Positions 47,133 through 55,067 of a DNA stretch of 64,000 nucleotides are shown here, one piece after another. Made by a program: the position numbers and the translations under genes. Numbering within the stretch: the first letter of the stretch is position 1; each line of letters opens with the position of its first letter. The stretch comes from Paraburkholderia metrosideri (lineage in GTDB: Bacteria; Pseudomonadota; Gammaproteobacteria; Burkholderiales; Burkholderiaceae), in contig NZ_CAJHCP010000008.1 of assembly GCF_904848625.1 (NCBI RefSeq), positions 1 through 64,000 on the forward strand, read 5' to 3'. The notes beneath the pieces are model-generated. The model had not been told where the DNA came from. It ran no database searches and saw nothing but the letters and a program-made list of their open reading frames with translations.

Positions 47133-47144
47133 GCACACAAGGGA

Positions 47145-47201
47145 TTGCGGGCGGCGTGAGGGCGCCTCCGCGAACCCTTGCCGCAACTTTTTTTGCGGCA
47201 A
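47145..47201 (+). terminator. Terminator with overlapping alternative hairpin after lptB
   Basis: TTGCGG (47145-47150) can pair with CCGCAA (47181-47186), enclosing GAGG-GCG-CCTC, and a run of seven T follows (47188-47194): an intrinsic terminator. The same right arm, as TTGCCGCAA (47178-47186), also pairs perfectly with TTGCGGCAA (47193-47201), a structure that would exclude the terminator. Coordinates of the left arm are counted by eye. Confidence 0.5.
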
Positions 47202-47296
47202 CCGCACATCAGCATTTTTGACCTGGGCCATTCTGCGCCCGGTGGCGCCGAAACGGGCGCACGCGTAATTGCGAGTGCCGCAATGTATCGCGGTCG

Positions 47297-47330
47297 TGGC
47301 AAACTCTTTACAATGAATCTCAATTTGCCA
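47297..47330 (+). promoter_or_regulatory. rpoN promoter with sigma-54-like element and flanking inverted repeat
   Basis: A -10-like TACAAT lies at 47309-47314, 16 bases before the rpoN ATG. TGGCAAA-CTCT-TTACA (47297-47312) overlaps it and matches the sigma-54 consensus TGGCACG-N4-TTGCW except for C/G to A changes. TGGCAAA (47297-47303) and TTTGCCA (47324-47330) form a 7-base inverted repeat around the -10. Confidence 0.4.
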
Positions 47331-48847
47331 TGAAAGCCAGCCTACAACTCCGCCTATCGCAGCATCTTGCGTTGACCCCGCAACTGCAGCAGTCCATCCG
47401 GCTGCTTCAGCTGTCTACGCTCGAATTGCAGCAGGAAGTCGCAATGGCGATCTCGCAGAATCCGCTCCTCGAAAATGAGGACGACTGGATTGCGAGCCCG
47501 TTGCGCGTGGCGGCCGACGGCTCGCTGATCGCGCAGGCACCCAACTCTTCCTCGCCGTCCGACCAGATGGGCGGCAACGGCTCGTCATCGTCCACCAGCA
47601 GCAACGAGCGCGCCGAGAACGGCGAGCCGCAGGGCGTCGACGAATACAACGGCCTTTCCGGCGATAGTAACGGCGACGCGTCGCAGTGGAATCTCGACGA
47701 CTACGGCCGCTCCGGTAACGCGTCCGACGACGACGACATGCCGCCGTTGCAAATTCACGAATCGAGCACCTCGCTGCGCGATCACCTGATGGCGCAATTG
47801 CGCGTCACTCAGGCGGGCCAACGCGACCGGGCGCTCATCACTTTCCTGATCGAATCGCTCGACGATGATGGCTATCTCGCTGCCACGCTCGATGAAGTGC
47901 TGGCCGATCTGCCCGAAGAGCTGGAAGTCGATGTCGACGAACTGAACGCTGCGCTAGCGCTGCTGCATAGCTTCGATCCGGCTGGAGTGGGCGCTCGTTC
48001 TGCGTCGGAGTGTCTTAAGCTGCAACTGTTGCGGCTCGATACGTCACCCACGCGAACGCTGGCGCTCGACATCGTCGCGCACTATCTGGAACTGCTTGCG
48101 GCCCGCGATTTCACGCGTCTGCGCAAACACCTGAAGGCGAACGACGACGACCTGCGCGACGCGCACGTTTTGATCCGTTCACTTGAGCCATTCCCTGGCG
48201 CCGCTTACGGCAAAGCCGAAGCGGACTACGTCGTACCCGACATCATGGTGCGCAAAACAGCCCAAGGCTGGCAGGCCGAACTGAATCCCGAGGTGGTGCC
48301 GAAGCTGCGCATCAACCATCTGTACGCGAACATTCTGCGCAATAACCGGGGCGATCCGGGCAGTGGTTCGTTGCGCCAACAACTGCAGGAAGCCCGCTGG
48401 CTGATCAAGAATATCCAGCAGCGTTTCGAGACGATCCTGCGGGTCGCACAGGCCATTGTGGAGCGTCAGAAGAGCTTTTTCGTGCACGGCGAAATTGCCA
48501 TGCGCCCCTTGGTTTTGCGAGAAATTGCTGATACGCTGGGCCTACACGAGTCAACTGTCTCGCGTGTGACAACCGGCAAATATATGCTGACCCCTTTTGG
48601 GACGCTGGAGTTTAAGTACTTCTTCGGCTCACACGTTTCGACTGACACGGGCGGCGCGGCGTCTTCCACGGCCATTCGCGCGCTCATCAAGCAACTGATA
48701 GGAGCGGAAAACCCGAAATCGCCTCTCTCAGACAGTCGCATAGCCGAACTGCTGGCGGAACAGGGCTTCGTGGTCGCACGGCGTACCGTGGCGAAGTATC
48801 GCGAAGCTCTCAAGATCCCGGCAGTCAACCTGCGCAAGTCTCTATAG
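47330..48847 (+). CDS. rpoN: RNA polymerase sigma-54 factor
   Basis: The 505-residue sigma factor has the Gln-rich activator-interacting region I (SLQLRLSQHLALTPQLQQSIRLLQLS, first 50 residues), an acidic, Ser-rich region II (about 65-140), the core-binding and helix-turn-helix region (ADTLGLHESTVSRVTTGKY) and the RpoN box ARRTVAKYRE near the C-terminus that reads the -24 element. It starts the conserved rpoN-hpf-ptsN-hprK-rapZ series and directs nitrogen, carbon and motility genes with enhancer-binding activators. Confidence 0.97.
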   Translation: MKASLQLRLSQHLALTPQLQQSIRLLQLSTLELQQEVAMAISQNPLLENEDDWIASPLRVAADGSLIAQAPNSSSPSDQMGGNGSSSSTSSNERAENGEPQGVDEYNGLSGDSNGDASQWNLDDYGRSGNASDDDDMPPLQIHESSTSLRDHLMAQLRVTQAGQRDRALITFLIESLDDDGYLAATLDEVLADLPEELEVDVDELNAALALLHSFDPAGVGARSASECLKLQLLRLDTSPTRTLALDIVAHYLELLAARDFTRLRKHLKANDDDLRDAHVLIRSLEPFPGAAYGKAEADYVVPDIMVRKTAQGWQAELNPEVVPKLRINHLYANILRNNRGDPGSGSLRQQLQEARWLIKNIQQRFETILRVAQAIVERQKSFFVHGEIAMRPLVLREIADTLGLHESTVSRVTTGKYMLTPFGTLEFKYFFGSHVSTDTGGAASSTAIRALIKQLIGAENPKSPLSDSRIAELLAEQGFVVARRTVAKYREALKIPAVNLRKSL

Positions 48848-49017
48848 CCCGTCGCCTTCCGTGGCGGGCATTTACCGGCCGCTCCGCAGTTGGCGGACAG
48901 GCTGGCCGATGCGACCTGCCAGAAGTCAGTCACCGGGGGGCGACTCAGGCAAGCCGACAGATCGACCGGACACCTGTCATCGTGCGGATCAAGCGGCCAC
49001 TAGCTTGGAGAAGCACT

Positions 49018-49374
49018 ATGAATCTGCAGATCAGTGGACACCACCTCGAAGTAACGCCTGCGTTGCGCGAATACGTGATCACCAAACTGGATAGGGTGCT
49101 AAGACATTTCGATCAGGTAATCGACGGCAGTGTGGTCCTCTCGGTCGACAACCACAAGGAAAAGGACAAGCGTCAAAAGGTTGAAATCAACCTCCATCTG
49201 AAGGGCAAGGACATTTTCGTCGAGAGCTGTGACAGCGATCTCTACGCTGCGATCGATCTGATGATCGACAAGCTCGACCGGCAAGTGATACGCCATAAAG
49301 ATCGCCTGCAAGGCCATCAGCACGATGCGATCAAGTACCAACCGGCACCGCAACTCGACGTGCCGCCGCAATAG
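49018..49374 (+). CDS. hpf: Ribosome hibernation promoting factor
   Basis: HPF binds the ribosome decoding region and stabilises inactive ribosomes in stationary phase. The 118-residue protein has the beta-alpha-beta-beta-beta-alpha fold of the short HPF/YfiA type: MNLQISGHHLEVTPALREYV, KVEINLHLKGKDIFVE and LYAAIDLMIDKLDRQV. A 20-residue His/Pro-rich tail extends it slightly beyond E. coli HPF. GGAG lies seven bases before the ATG at 49018. It ends just before a strong terminator. Confidence 0.95.
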   Translation: MNLQISGHHLEVTPALREYVITKLDRVLRHFDQVIDGSVVLSVDNHKEKDKRQKVEINLHLKGKDIFVESCDSDLYAAIDLMIDKLDRQVIRHKDRLQGHQHDAIKYQPAPQLDVPPQ

Positions 49375-49411
49375 GAAAATTAGAGGGTTTACCTCATTTT
49401 CCGCACTTGCC

Positions 49412-49437
49412 AAACCGCCCGAAATCGGGCGGTTTTT
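49412..49437 (+). terminator. Intrinsic terminator after hpf
   Basis: Stem AAACCGCCCG/CGGGCGGTTT (49412-49421 and 49426-49435), loop AAAT, ending in five T. It separates rpoN-hpf from ptsN, which therefore needs its own promoter. Confidence 0.88.
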
Positions 49438-49542
49438 CGTTTCTGGACGCCTTTGCTGCGCGGCAGCGAGTCTTTTGGACTAAACCGTTAAAAACCCATC
49501 AAGCATACATGGCGCGCCGCACCATCCGTAGCTACCCTGTTC

Positions 49543-49548
49543 TATAAT
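49543..49548 (+). promoter_or_regulatory. Candidate promoter of ptsN
   Basis: A perfect TATAAT lies 160 bases before the ptsN start, in the 335-base gap after the hpf terminator. No good -35 (the region 49520-49526 reads CACCAT). Nothing else clear was seen between 49438 and 49709 apart from a GAGGAG at about 49675 that is too far from the ptsN start. Confidence 0.4.
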
Positions 49549-49709
49549 GTTCCGGTTACCATCGGGGTCAGGCTAGCTCATACGGAAGTCGGTCTGCCGG
49601 AGTCAGGCGCTTTCAGACTCCCCCGTACGTCGTCGCGAGCATCGAACGAATGGAACGCCACTCAAACGCCCCAGCGAGGAGAACCCAGGCCACGTTTTCG
49701 CCTGTCAAC

Positions 49710-50165
49710 ATGAATCGTTTAGCCAAATTTCTTCCCCTCGAGAACGTCGTCGTCGGACTATCGGTCACCAGCAAGAAACGCGTGTTCGAGCAAGCGGGCC
49801 TGATCTTCGAGAACCAGAACGGCATCGCCCGTAGCACGGTCACTGACAATCTGTTCGCGCGCGAGCGCCTCGGATCGACGGGGCTCGGCGAAGGCGTCGC
49901 GATTCCGCATGGCCGGATCAAAGGCTTGAAGCAGCCGCTCGCCGCGTTCGTCCGTCTTGCCGAACCCATCCCCTTCGAGTCGCCCGACGGCCAGCCCGTC
50001 TCGCTGCTGATCTTCCTGCTCGTGCCTGAACAGGCCACTCAGCAGCACCTCGAAATTCTTTCGGAAATCGCCCAGTTGCTGTCCGATCGCGATGCCCGCG
50101 AGCGCCTGCACACGGAAGAAGACCGCGAAGCATTGCATCGCCTGCTTACTCAGTGGCAACCTTGA
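49710..50165 (+). CDS. ptsN: Nitrogen-regulatory PTS EIIA protein (PtsN)
   Basis: PtsN is the phospho-acceptor at the end of the PTSNtr relay and controls potassium transport, PHB or phosphate responses in different bacteria. The 151-residue protein starts MNRLAKFLPLENVVVGL and has the phosphorylated histidine in EGVAIPHGRIKGL, with the EIIA fold extending to TQWQP. The start at 49710 fits the family; no Shine-Dalgarno is close. The next gene is hprK rather than the npr found in E. coli. Confidence 0.95.
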   Translation: MNRLAKFLPLENVVVGLSVTSKKRVFEQAGLIFENQNGIARSTVTDNLFARERLGSTGLGEGVAIPHGRIKGLKQPLAAFVRLAEPIPFESPDGQPVSLLIFLLVPEQATQQHLEILSEIAQLLSDRDARERLHTEEDREALHRLLTQWQP

Positions 50166-50307
50166 TGCATCGGCGGTTATCCGCACGCCGATTCTTCGCA
50201 TGCGCGATGTCCGTCCGCATGCGGGTGTCGCCTGACAAGATACGCGGCGCGCGTTAGCGCGGCCGCGTCTTTGTCCGGCAAGCGGCCCACACTGGAGTCA
50301 CTGACTC

Positions 50308-51276
50308 ATGGATACGTCCAGCATCAACGCCCAGAGCATTTTCGACGACAACGCCGCCATGCTGAAACTCAGCTGGCTGACGGGGCATGAAGGCTGGGAG
50401 CGCGGCTTTTCTTCGGAATCGGTCGCCAATGCCACGTCGAGCGCCGACCTTGTCGGCCACTTGAATCTGATCCACCCCAACCGGATCCAGGTGCTCGGCG
50501 ACGCCGAAATCGACTACTACACACGCCAGGCCGACGACGACCGCTCGCGCCACATGGCCGAACTGATCGCGCTGGAACCACCGTTCCTGGTAGTGGCGGG
50601 CGGCGTCGCGGCGCCGCCGGAACTGGTGCTGCGTTGCACGCGCTCGTCCACCCCGCTGTTCACCACGCCAATGTCCGCGGCAGCGGTGATCGACAGCCTG
50701 CGTCTTTACATGTCGCGCATTCTCGCGCCGCGCGCCACGCTGCACGGTGTGTTTCTCGACATCCTCGGCATGGGTGTGCTGCTCACCGGCGACTCGGGCC
50801 TCGGCAAAAGCGAGTTGGGTCTCGAGTTGATCAGCCGCGGTCACGGTCTCGTGGCCGACGACGCAGTGGATTTCGTGCGCCTCGGTCCCGACTTCGTCGA
50901 AGGACGCTGCCCGCCGCTGCTGCAAAACCTGCTCGAAGTGCGTGGTCTGGGCCTGCTCGACATCAAGACGATTTTCGGTGAAACGGCCGTTCGTCGCAAA
51001 ATGAAGCTGAAGCTGATCGTGCAACTGGTACGCCGTCCTGACGGCGAATTCCAGCGGTTGCCGCTGGAAAGCCAGACCGTCGACGTGCTCGGCCTGCCCA
51101 TCAGCAAGGTCACGATTCAGGTGGCCGCGGGCCGCAACCTCGCAGTGCTGGTTGAAGCGGCCGTGCGCAATACGATCCTGCAACTGCGCGGCATCGATAC
51201 ACTGCGCGATTTCATGGATCGCCAGCGCCTTGCGATGCAAGACCCCGACAGCCAGTTTCCCGGCAAACTGATCTGA
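50308..51276 (+). CDS. hprK: HPr kinase/phosphorylase
   Basis: HprK phosphorylates and dephosphorylates a serine on HPr. The 322-residue protein has the N-terminal MurF-like domain and the C-terminal kinase: catalytic histidine region ATLHGVFLDI, Walker A GDSGLGKSE, VADDAVDFV, and the family signature EVRGLGLLDIKTIF. In proteobacteria with only a regulatory PTS it links metabolite levels to PTSNtr phosphorylation. It sits between ptsN and rapZ. HPr itself is not in the window. Confidence 0.96.
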   Translation: MDTSSINAQSIFDDNAAMLKLSWLTGHEGWERGFSSESVANATSSADLVGHLNLIHPNRIQVLGDAEIDYYTRQADDDRSRHMAELIALEPPFLVVAGGVAAPPELVLRCTRSSTPLFTTPMSAAAVIDSLRLYMSRILAPRATLHGVFLDILGMGVLLTGDSGLGKSELGLELISRGHGLVADDAVDFVRLGPDFVEGRCPPLLQNLLEVRGLGLLDIKTIFGETAVRRKMKLKLIVQLVRRPDGEFQRLPLESQTVDVLGLPISKVTIQVAAGRNLAVLVEAAVRNTILQLRGIDTLRDFMDRQRLAMQDPDSQFPGKLI

Positions 51277-51340
51277 GTTCGCTACCCCGTGAAACGCCTG
51301 CGGCGAAGCTCTGCCCGCAGGGACGTGCACGGGGACCAGA

Positions 51341-51349
51341 TGCTATGAT
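51341..51349 (+). promoter_or_regulatory. Candidate extended -10 promoter of rapZ
   Basis: TGC-TATGAT at 51341-51349 would start transcription near 51356, about 18 bases before the rapZ ATG. No clear -35. Confidence 0.35.
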
Positions 51350-51373
51350 GAAACGTACTGTTTCGACGACGCC

Positions 51374-52267
51374 ATGCGCATAATCCTGATCACCGGTATA
51401 TCCGGCTCCGGCAAGTCAGTTGCCCTGAACGCGCTTGAAGACGCAGGCTATTACTGCGTCGACAATCTGCCGCCGCGTTTTCTGCCGCAACTCGCCACCT
51501 ACCTCGCCGAAGACAAGCAGGAACGTCTGGCGGTCGCGATCGACGCACGATCCAGCGCATCGCTCGACGAAATGCCCGCGATGATCCGCGACCTGTCGCG
51601 CTCCCACGACGTGCGGGTGCTCTTCCTGAGCGCGAGCACGCAGTCGCTGATTCAACGTTTCTCCGAAACACGCCGCCGTCATCCATTGTCCGGCTCCACT
51701 GCGCACGACGCGGATGTCGGCCTGCTTACGTCGCTCGCGGAAGCCATCGAGCGTGAACGCGAACTCGTCGCGGGCCTCGCCGAATTCGGCCATCAGATCG
51801 ACACCAGTAATCTGCGCGCGAACGTGTTGCGCGCGTGGGTCAAACGCTTCATCGAGCAGGAAGATGCGGGGCTCGTGCTGATGTTCGAATCGTTCGGATT
51901 CAAACGTGGCGTGCCGCTCGATGCCGATTTCGTTTTCGATGTACGCACGCTGCCCAACCCGTACTACGATCATGAATTGCGGCCACTCACAGGCCTCGAC
52001 AAACCGGTGATGGATTTTCTCGATGCGTTGCCGGTCGTGCATGAAATGATCGACGACATCGAGAATTTTCTCGCCAAATGGTTGCCGCATTTTCGCGACG
52101 ACAACCGCAGTTACCTGACCGTCGCGATCGGTTGCACGGGTGGCCAGCATCGTTCTGTGTTCATAGCGGAGACGCTTGCCGCGCGTCTCGCAGCATCGGC
52201 AAATGTGATTGTGCGGCACCGCGATGCGCCGGTTGACGCCGACGAATCATCGAAGTTAGTGGCTTAA
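51374..52267 (+). CDS. rapZ: RNase adapter protein RapZ
   Basis: RapZ in E. coli binds the sRNA GlmZ and delivers it to RNase E, controlling glucosamine-6-phosphate synthesis. The 297-residue protein has the P-loop GISGSGKSVALNALEDAG (about 7-24), YYCVDNLPP, and a C-terminal RNA-binding domain with AIGCTGGQHRSVFIAE. All family landmarks and length match. It ends the PTSNtr series; whether GlmZ-like sRNAs exist in this organism is not visible here. Confidence 0.95.
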   Translation: MRIILITGISGSGKSVALNALEDAGYYCVDNLPPRFLPQLATYLAEDKQERLAVAIDARSSASLDEMPAMIRDLSRSHDVRVLFLSASTQSLIQRFSETRRRHPLSGSTAHDADVGLLTSLAEAIERERELVAGLAEFGHQIDTSNLRANVLRAWVKRFIEQEDAGLVLMFESFGFKRGVPLDADFVFDVRTLPNPYYDHELRPLTGLDKPVMDFLDALPVVHEMIDDIENFLAKWLPHFRDDNRSYLTVAIGCTGGQHRSVFIAETLAARLAASANVIVRHRDAPVDADESSKLVA

Positions 52268-52306
52268 CCGGCCGCATTGCGCGGCCTCAACTCGAAGCGT
52301 TGCGCC

Positions 52307-52942
52307 ATGTCTTCTACTTCTACTGTGCTTGCTGATGTGCCGCTGTTCCCGCTGCATACGGTGCTATTCCCCGATGGGCTCCTGCCACTGAAAATCTTCG
52401 AAGCACGCTATCTCGACATGGCGCGCGAATGTCTGCGTGAAAAGACACCGTTTGGTGTCTGCATGCTGAAAAGCGGCGCGGAAGTGGCGCGCGAAGAGGA
52501 GCCTTCGGTACCCGAAGCGATCGGTTGTCTGGCTGAAATCGAAGAGTGCGATGTCGAAGCGTTCGGCATGCTGCTGATTCGCGCCCGAGGCACGAAGCGT
52601 TTCCGGCTGCTGTCGCATCGCGTGGAAAGTAGCGGTTTGCTGGTCGGGATGGCGGAGCCGCTTGGTGAGGACGCACCGCTCGAAGGCAATGAGCTGCTGG
52701 CAAAATTCGGTGCGTGTGCGGAGGTGCTTGAGCGGATCATCGCGACGATCCGCGAACGGGACCCTGACAGCTTGCCATTCGCGGAGCCGTTCAGGCTTGA
52801 GGATCCGTCGTGGGTATCGAACCGGCTGGCCGAAGTGCTGCCGATTGCATTGCGCGCCAGACAGAAGCTGATGGAGCTACTGGACGCCGGCGCGCGGATC
52901 GACGTGGTTCATCACTATATGCAGCAGCATCAACTGCTTTGA
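52307..52942 (+). CDS. LON peptidase substrate-binding domain protein
   Basis: The 211-residue protein is a stand-alone Lon N-terminal domain: VPLFPLHTVLFPDGLLPLKIFEARYLDM, then FGVCML and IGCLAEI, then a helical second half. It has neither the ATPase nor the protease domain of Lon. Function of such proteins is not settled; they may bind unfolded peptides. It follows rapZ by about 40 bases and may share its transcript. The start at 52307 is chosen at the domain boundary. Confidence 0.88.
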   Translation: MSSTSTVLADVPLFPLHTVLFPDGLLPLKIFEARYLDMARECLREKTPFGVCMLKSGAEVAREEEPSVPEAIGCLAEIEECDVEAFGMLLIRARGTKRFRLLSHRVESSGLLVGMAEPLGEDAPLEGNELLAKFGACAEVLERIIATIRERDPDSLPFAEPFRLEDPSWVSNRLAEVLPIALRARQKLMELLDAGARIDVVHHYMQQHQLL

Positions 52943-52999
52943 ATCCGGCGATACGCGCGGGCCGGATTTAAAGCCGATTCGTCATCTTCGGCAGATTCG

Positions 53000-54139
53000 T
53001 CAGATCAACGAACCCTGCAAACTGTCCAGTAGCTTGCGGACTGGCGCGGGCACGCCGAACGAGTCCAGATCGCCAAGCCCGACCCATGCTGTGTCCGCGT
53101 CGCCCAATGCAGCCAACCCGCCAACGCCGGCATCCAGTTCTGCGAGCCGTGGCTCGATATCCAGCTTGAAATGCGTGAACACGTGGGTGAACGGAGCAAG
53201 CGCCGCGATCACACCGTCGCCGCCGAAACTGCGCGCGCGCTCGGCGAGCGAGGCTTCGTCGGTCGCTTCGGGCAGGCTCCACAAGCCGCCCCAGATGCCT
53301 GACGGCGGGCGCTTTTCCAGCATTACCGCGTTGCCGTCGCGCAGCACCAGCATCCATGTACGACGGGTCGGCACAAGTTTCTTCGGACGCGATGTCGGCA
53401 ATACGCGCTGGCGTCCCGTGACATTGGCCACGCAATCCGGCGCGAACGGGCAACGCAGACAGTCCGGCTTGCCGCGCACGCACAACGTTGCGCCCAGGTC
53501 CATCAAACCTTGCGTATAGGAACTGACTTCGTCGTCCGATGCATTCGACGGCAGCAGCGATTCCGCGAGCGTCCACATCGCGTTTTCAACTTTCTTTTCG
53601 CCCGGAAACCCTTCGACTCCGAACACGCGCGCGAGCACCCGCTTCACGTTGCCGTCGAGAATCGTTGCACGCGCGCCGAACGCGAACGACGCGATGGCGG
53701 CCGCAGTAGACCGGCCAATGCCCGGCAACTCCGCAAGTTCTTCAACCGATGCAGGAAACGCGCCGCCATGCTGTTCGACCACGACCTGCGCGCAGCGGTG
53801 CAGGTTGCGAGCCCGGGTGTAGTACCCGAGGCCGGCCCACAGCGCCATGACGTCATCGGAGGGCGCGGCGGCGAGCGCGGCGACATCGGGAAAACGCGCG
53901 AGAAATTTTGCGTAGTACGGAATCACCGTCGACACCTGCGTCTGCTGAAGCATGATCTCCGACAGCCAGATGCGATACGGGTCGCGTGTGTTCTGCCACG
54001 GCAAATCGTGACGGCCATGCATGCGCTGCCACGCAATCAGTCGCGCGGAAAAATCGGGCATGGCGGGAAAAACTGGCATCTCCGACCCGGCGGACGAACC
54101 GGAACGCGAAGATGCACGCGGTGTTAAGCGAGAAGGCAT
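53000..54139 (-). CDS. mutY: Adenine DNA glycosylase
   Basis: MutY removes adenine mispaired with 8-oxoguanine. The 379-residue protein has the helix-hairpin-helix glycosylase core (catalytic Glu in IWLSEIMLQQTQV, LPGIGRSTAAAI, Asp in ILDGNVKRV), a 4Fe-4S cluster CVRGKPDCLRCPFAPDC (spacing 6-2-5) and a C-terminal Nudix-like domain that reads 8-oxoG. It starts 10 bases after the mutM stop; an ATG at 54079 just before the conserved region is an alternative start. Together with mutM it forms the GO repair pair. Confidence 0.93.
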   Translation of the reverse strand: MPSRLTPRASSRSGSSAGSEMPVFPAMPDFSARLIAWQRMHGRHDLPWQNTRDPYRIWLSEIMLQQTQVSTVIPYYAKFLARFPDVAALAAAPSDDVMALWAGLGYYTRARNLHRCAQVVVEQHGGAFPASVEELAELPGIGRSTAAAIASFAFGARATILDGNVKRVLARVFGVEGFPGEKKVENAMWTLAESLLPSNASDDEVSSYTQGLMDLGATLCVRGKPDCLRCPFAPDCVANVTGRQRVLPTSRPKKLVPTRRTWMLVLRDGNAVMLEKRPPSGIWGGLWSLPEATDEASLAERARSFGGDGVIAALAPFTHVFTHFKLDIEPRLAELDAGVGGLAALGDADTAWVGLGDLDSFGVPAPVRKLLDSLQGSLI

Positions 54140-54149
54140 TGAGGATTTT

Positions 54150-54980
54150 CTAGCGCTGACAGGTGGGACAGAAATACGTGGAACGCTGCCCCTGCACGAT
54201 CTGTTTGATCGGCGTTTCACACACGCGGCACGGCAGCCCCGCGCGATCATAGACGAAATAGTCGAGCTGGAAGTAACCGCTCTCGCCATCGCTGCCCACG
54301 AAATCGCGCAGCGTGCTGCCGCCCTTCTCGATCGCGGCGGCAAGCGTCACCCGCACGGCGTCCGCCAGCAGATCGTAGCGCACCAGTGAGACACGGCCGG
54401 CTGCGGTGGTCGGTCGGATACCCGCGCGAAACAGGCTCTCCGACGCATAAATATTGCCCACGCCCACGACGATCTCACCGGCCAGCAACGCCTGTTTCAC
54501 CGATACCTTGCGTCCACGTGTAAGCCGATGCATCAACGCGCCGGAAAAAGCGGGCGAGAACGGTTCGACGCCGAGTCCCGCGAGCAGCGGATGCTCAAGG
54601 ATGTCGCCAGCTTCCCGCGGATGCCACAACACCGCGCCAAAGCGCCGGGGATCGCGGTAGCGCAAAATGAAGTCGTCGAAGATCCAGTCGACGTGATCGT
54701 GTTTTGCCGCCGCTGGCGGATGCGGAACGTGACGTAGCACTCGCAGCGTTCCAGTCATGCCAAGATGCACAATGAACCAGCCAGCGTCGAGCTCGAACAG
54801 CAGATACTTGCCGCGCCGCTCCACTTTACGCACCACGTGGCCGCGCAAGGTGTTCGCAAGGTCGGTCGGAATCGGCCAACGCAACGCGGGCGTACGCACA
54901 TCGACGCGTTCTACCTTGCGCCCGGACACATACGGTTCGATTCCCCTTCGGGTAACCTCAACTTCTGGCAACTCTGGCAT
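54150..54980 (-). CDS. mutM: Formamidopyrimidine-DNA glycosylase
   Basis: MutM (Fpg) excises 8-oxoguanine and nicks the strand. The 276-residue protein begins MPELPEVE, so Pro and Glu become the catalytic N-terminal residues after Met removal, which fixes the start at 54980. The lysine of the beta-loop and the C-terminal zinc finger CRVCETP...CPTC are present. It is followed at once by mutY, and its promoter overlaps that of the divergent TPR gene. Confidence 0.97.
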   Translation of the reverse strand: MPELPEVEVTRRGIEPYVSGRKVERVDVRTPALRWPIPTDLANTLRGHVVRKVERRGKYLLFELDAGWFIVHLGMTGTLRVLRHVPHPPAAAKHDHVDWIFDDFILRYRDPRRFGAVLWHPREAGDILEHPLLAGLGVEPFSPAFSGALMHRLTRGRKVSVKQALLAGEIVVGVGNIYASESLFRAGIRPTTAAGRVSLVRYDLLADAVRVTLAAAIEKGGSTLRDFVGSDGESGYFQLDYFVYDRAGLPCRVCETPIKQIVQGQRSTYFCPTCQR

Positions 54981-55020
54981 GTCTGACTGGTCTGCAACTT
55001 GCGTGAGTGGTGGTGCGCTT

Positions 55021-55042
55021 ATTGTAGCGAGCGCGTTACAAT
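55021..55042. promoter_or_regulatory. Back-to-back promoters of mutM and the TPR gene
   Basis: ATTGTA-N10-TACAAT is a perfect inverted repeat in which each arm is a -10 hexamer: TACAAT on the plus strand (55037-55042), 26 bases before the TPR start, and TACAAT on the minus strand (55026-55021), 41 bases before the mutM start. -35 matches are poor on both sides. Confidence 0.5.
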
Positions 55043-55067
55043 CGTCCGAAACATTGAACGGATTTCC

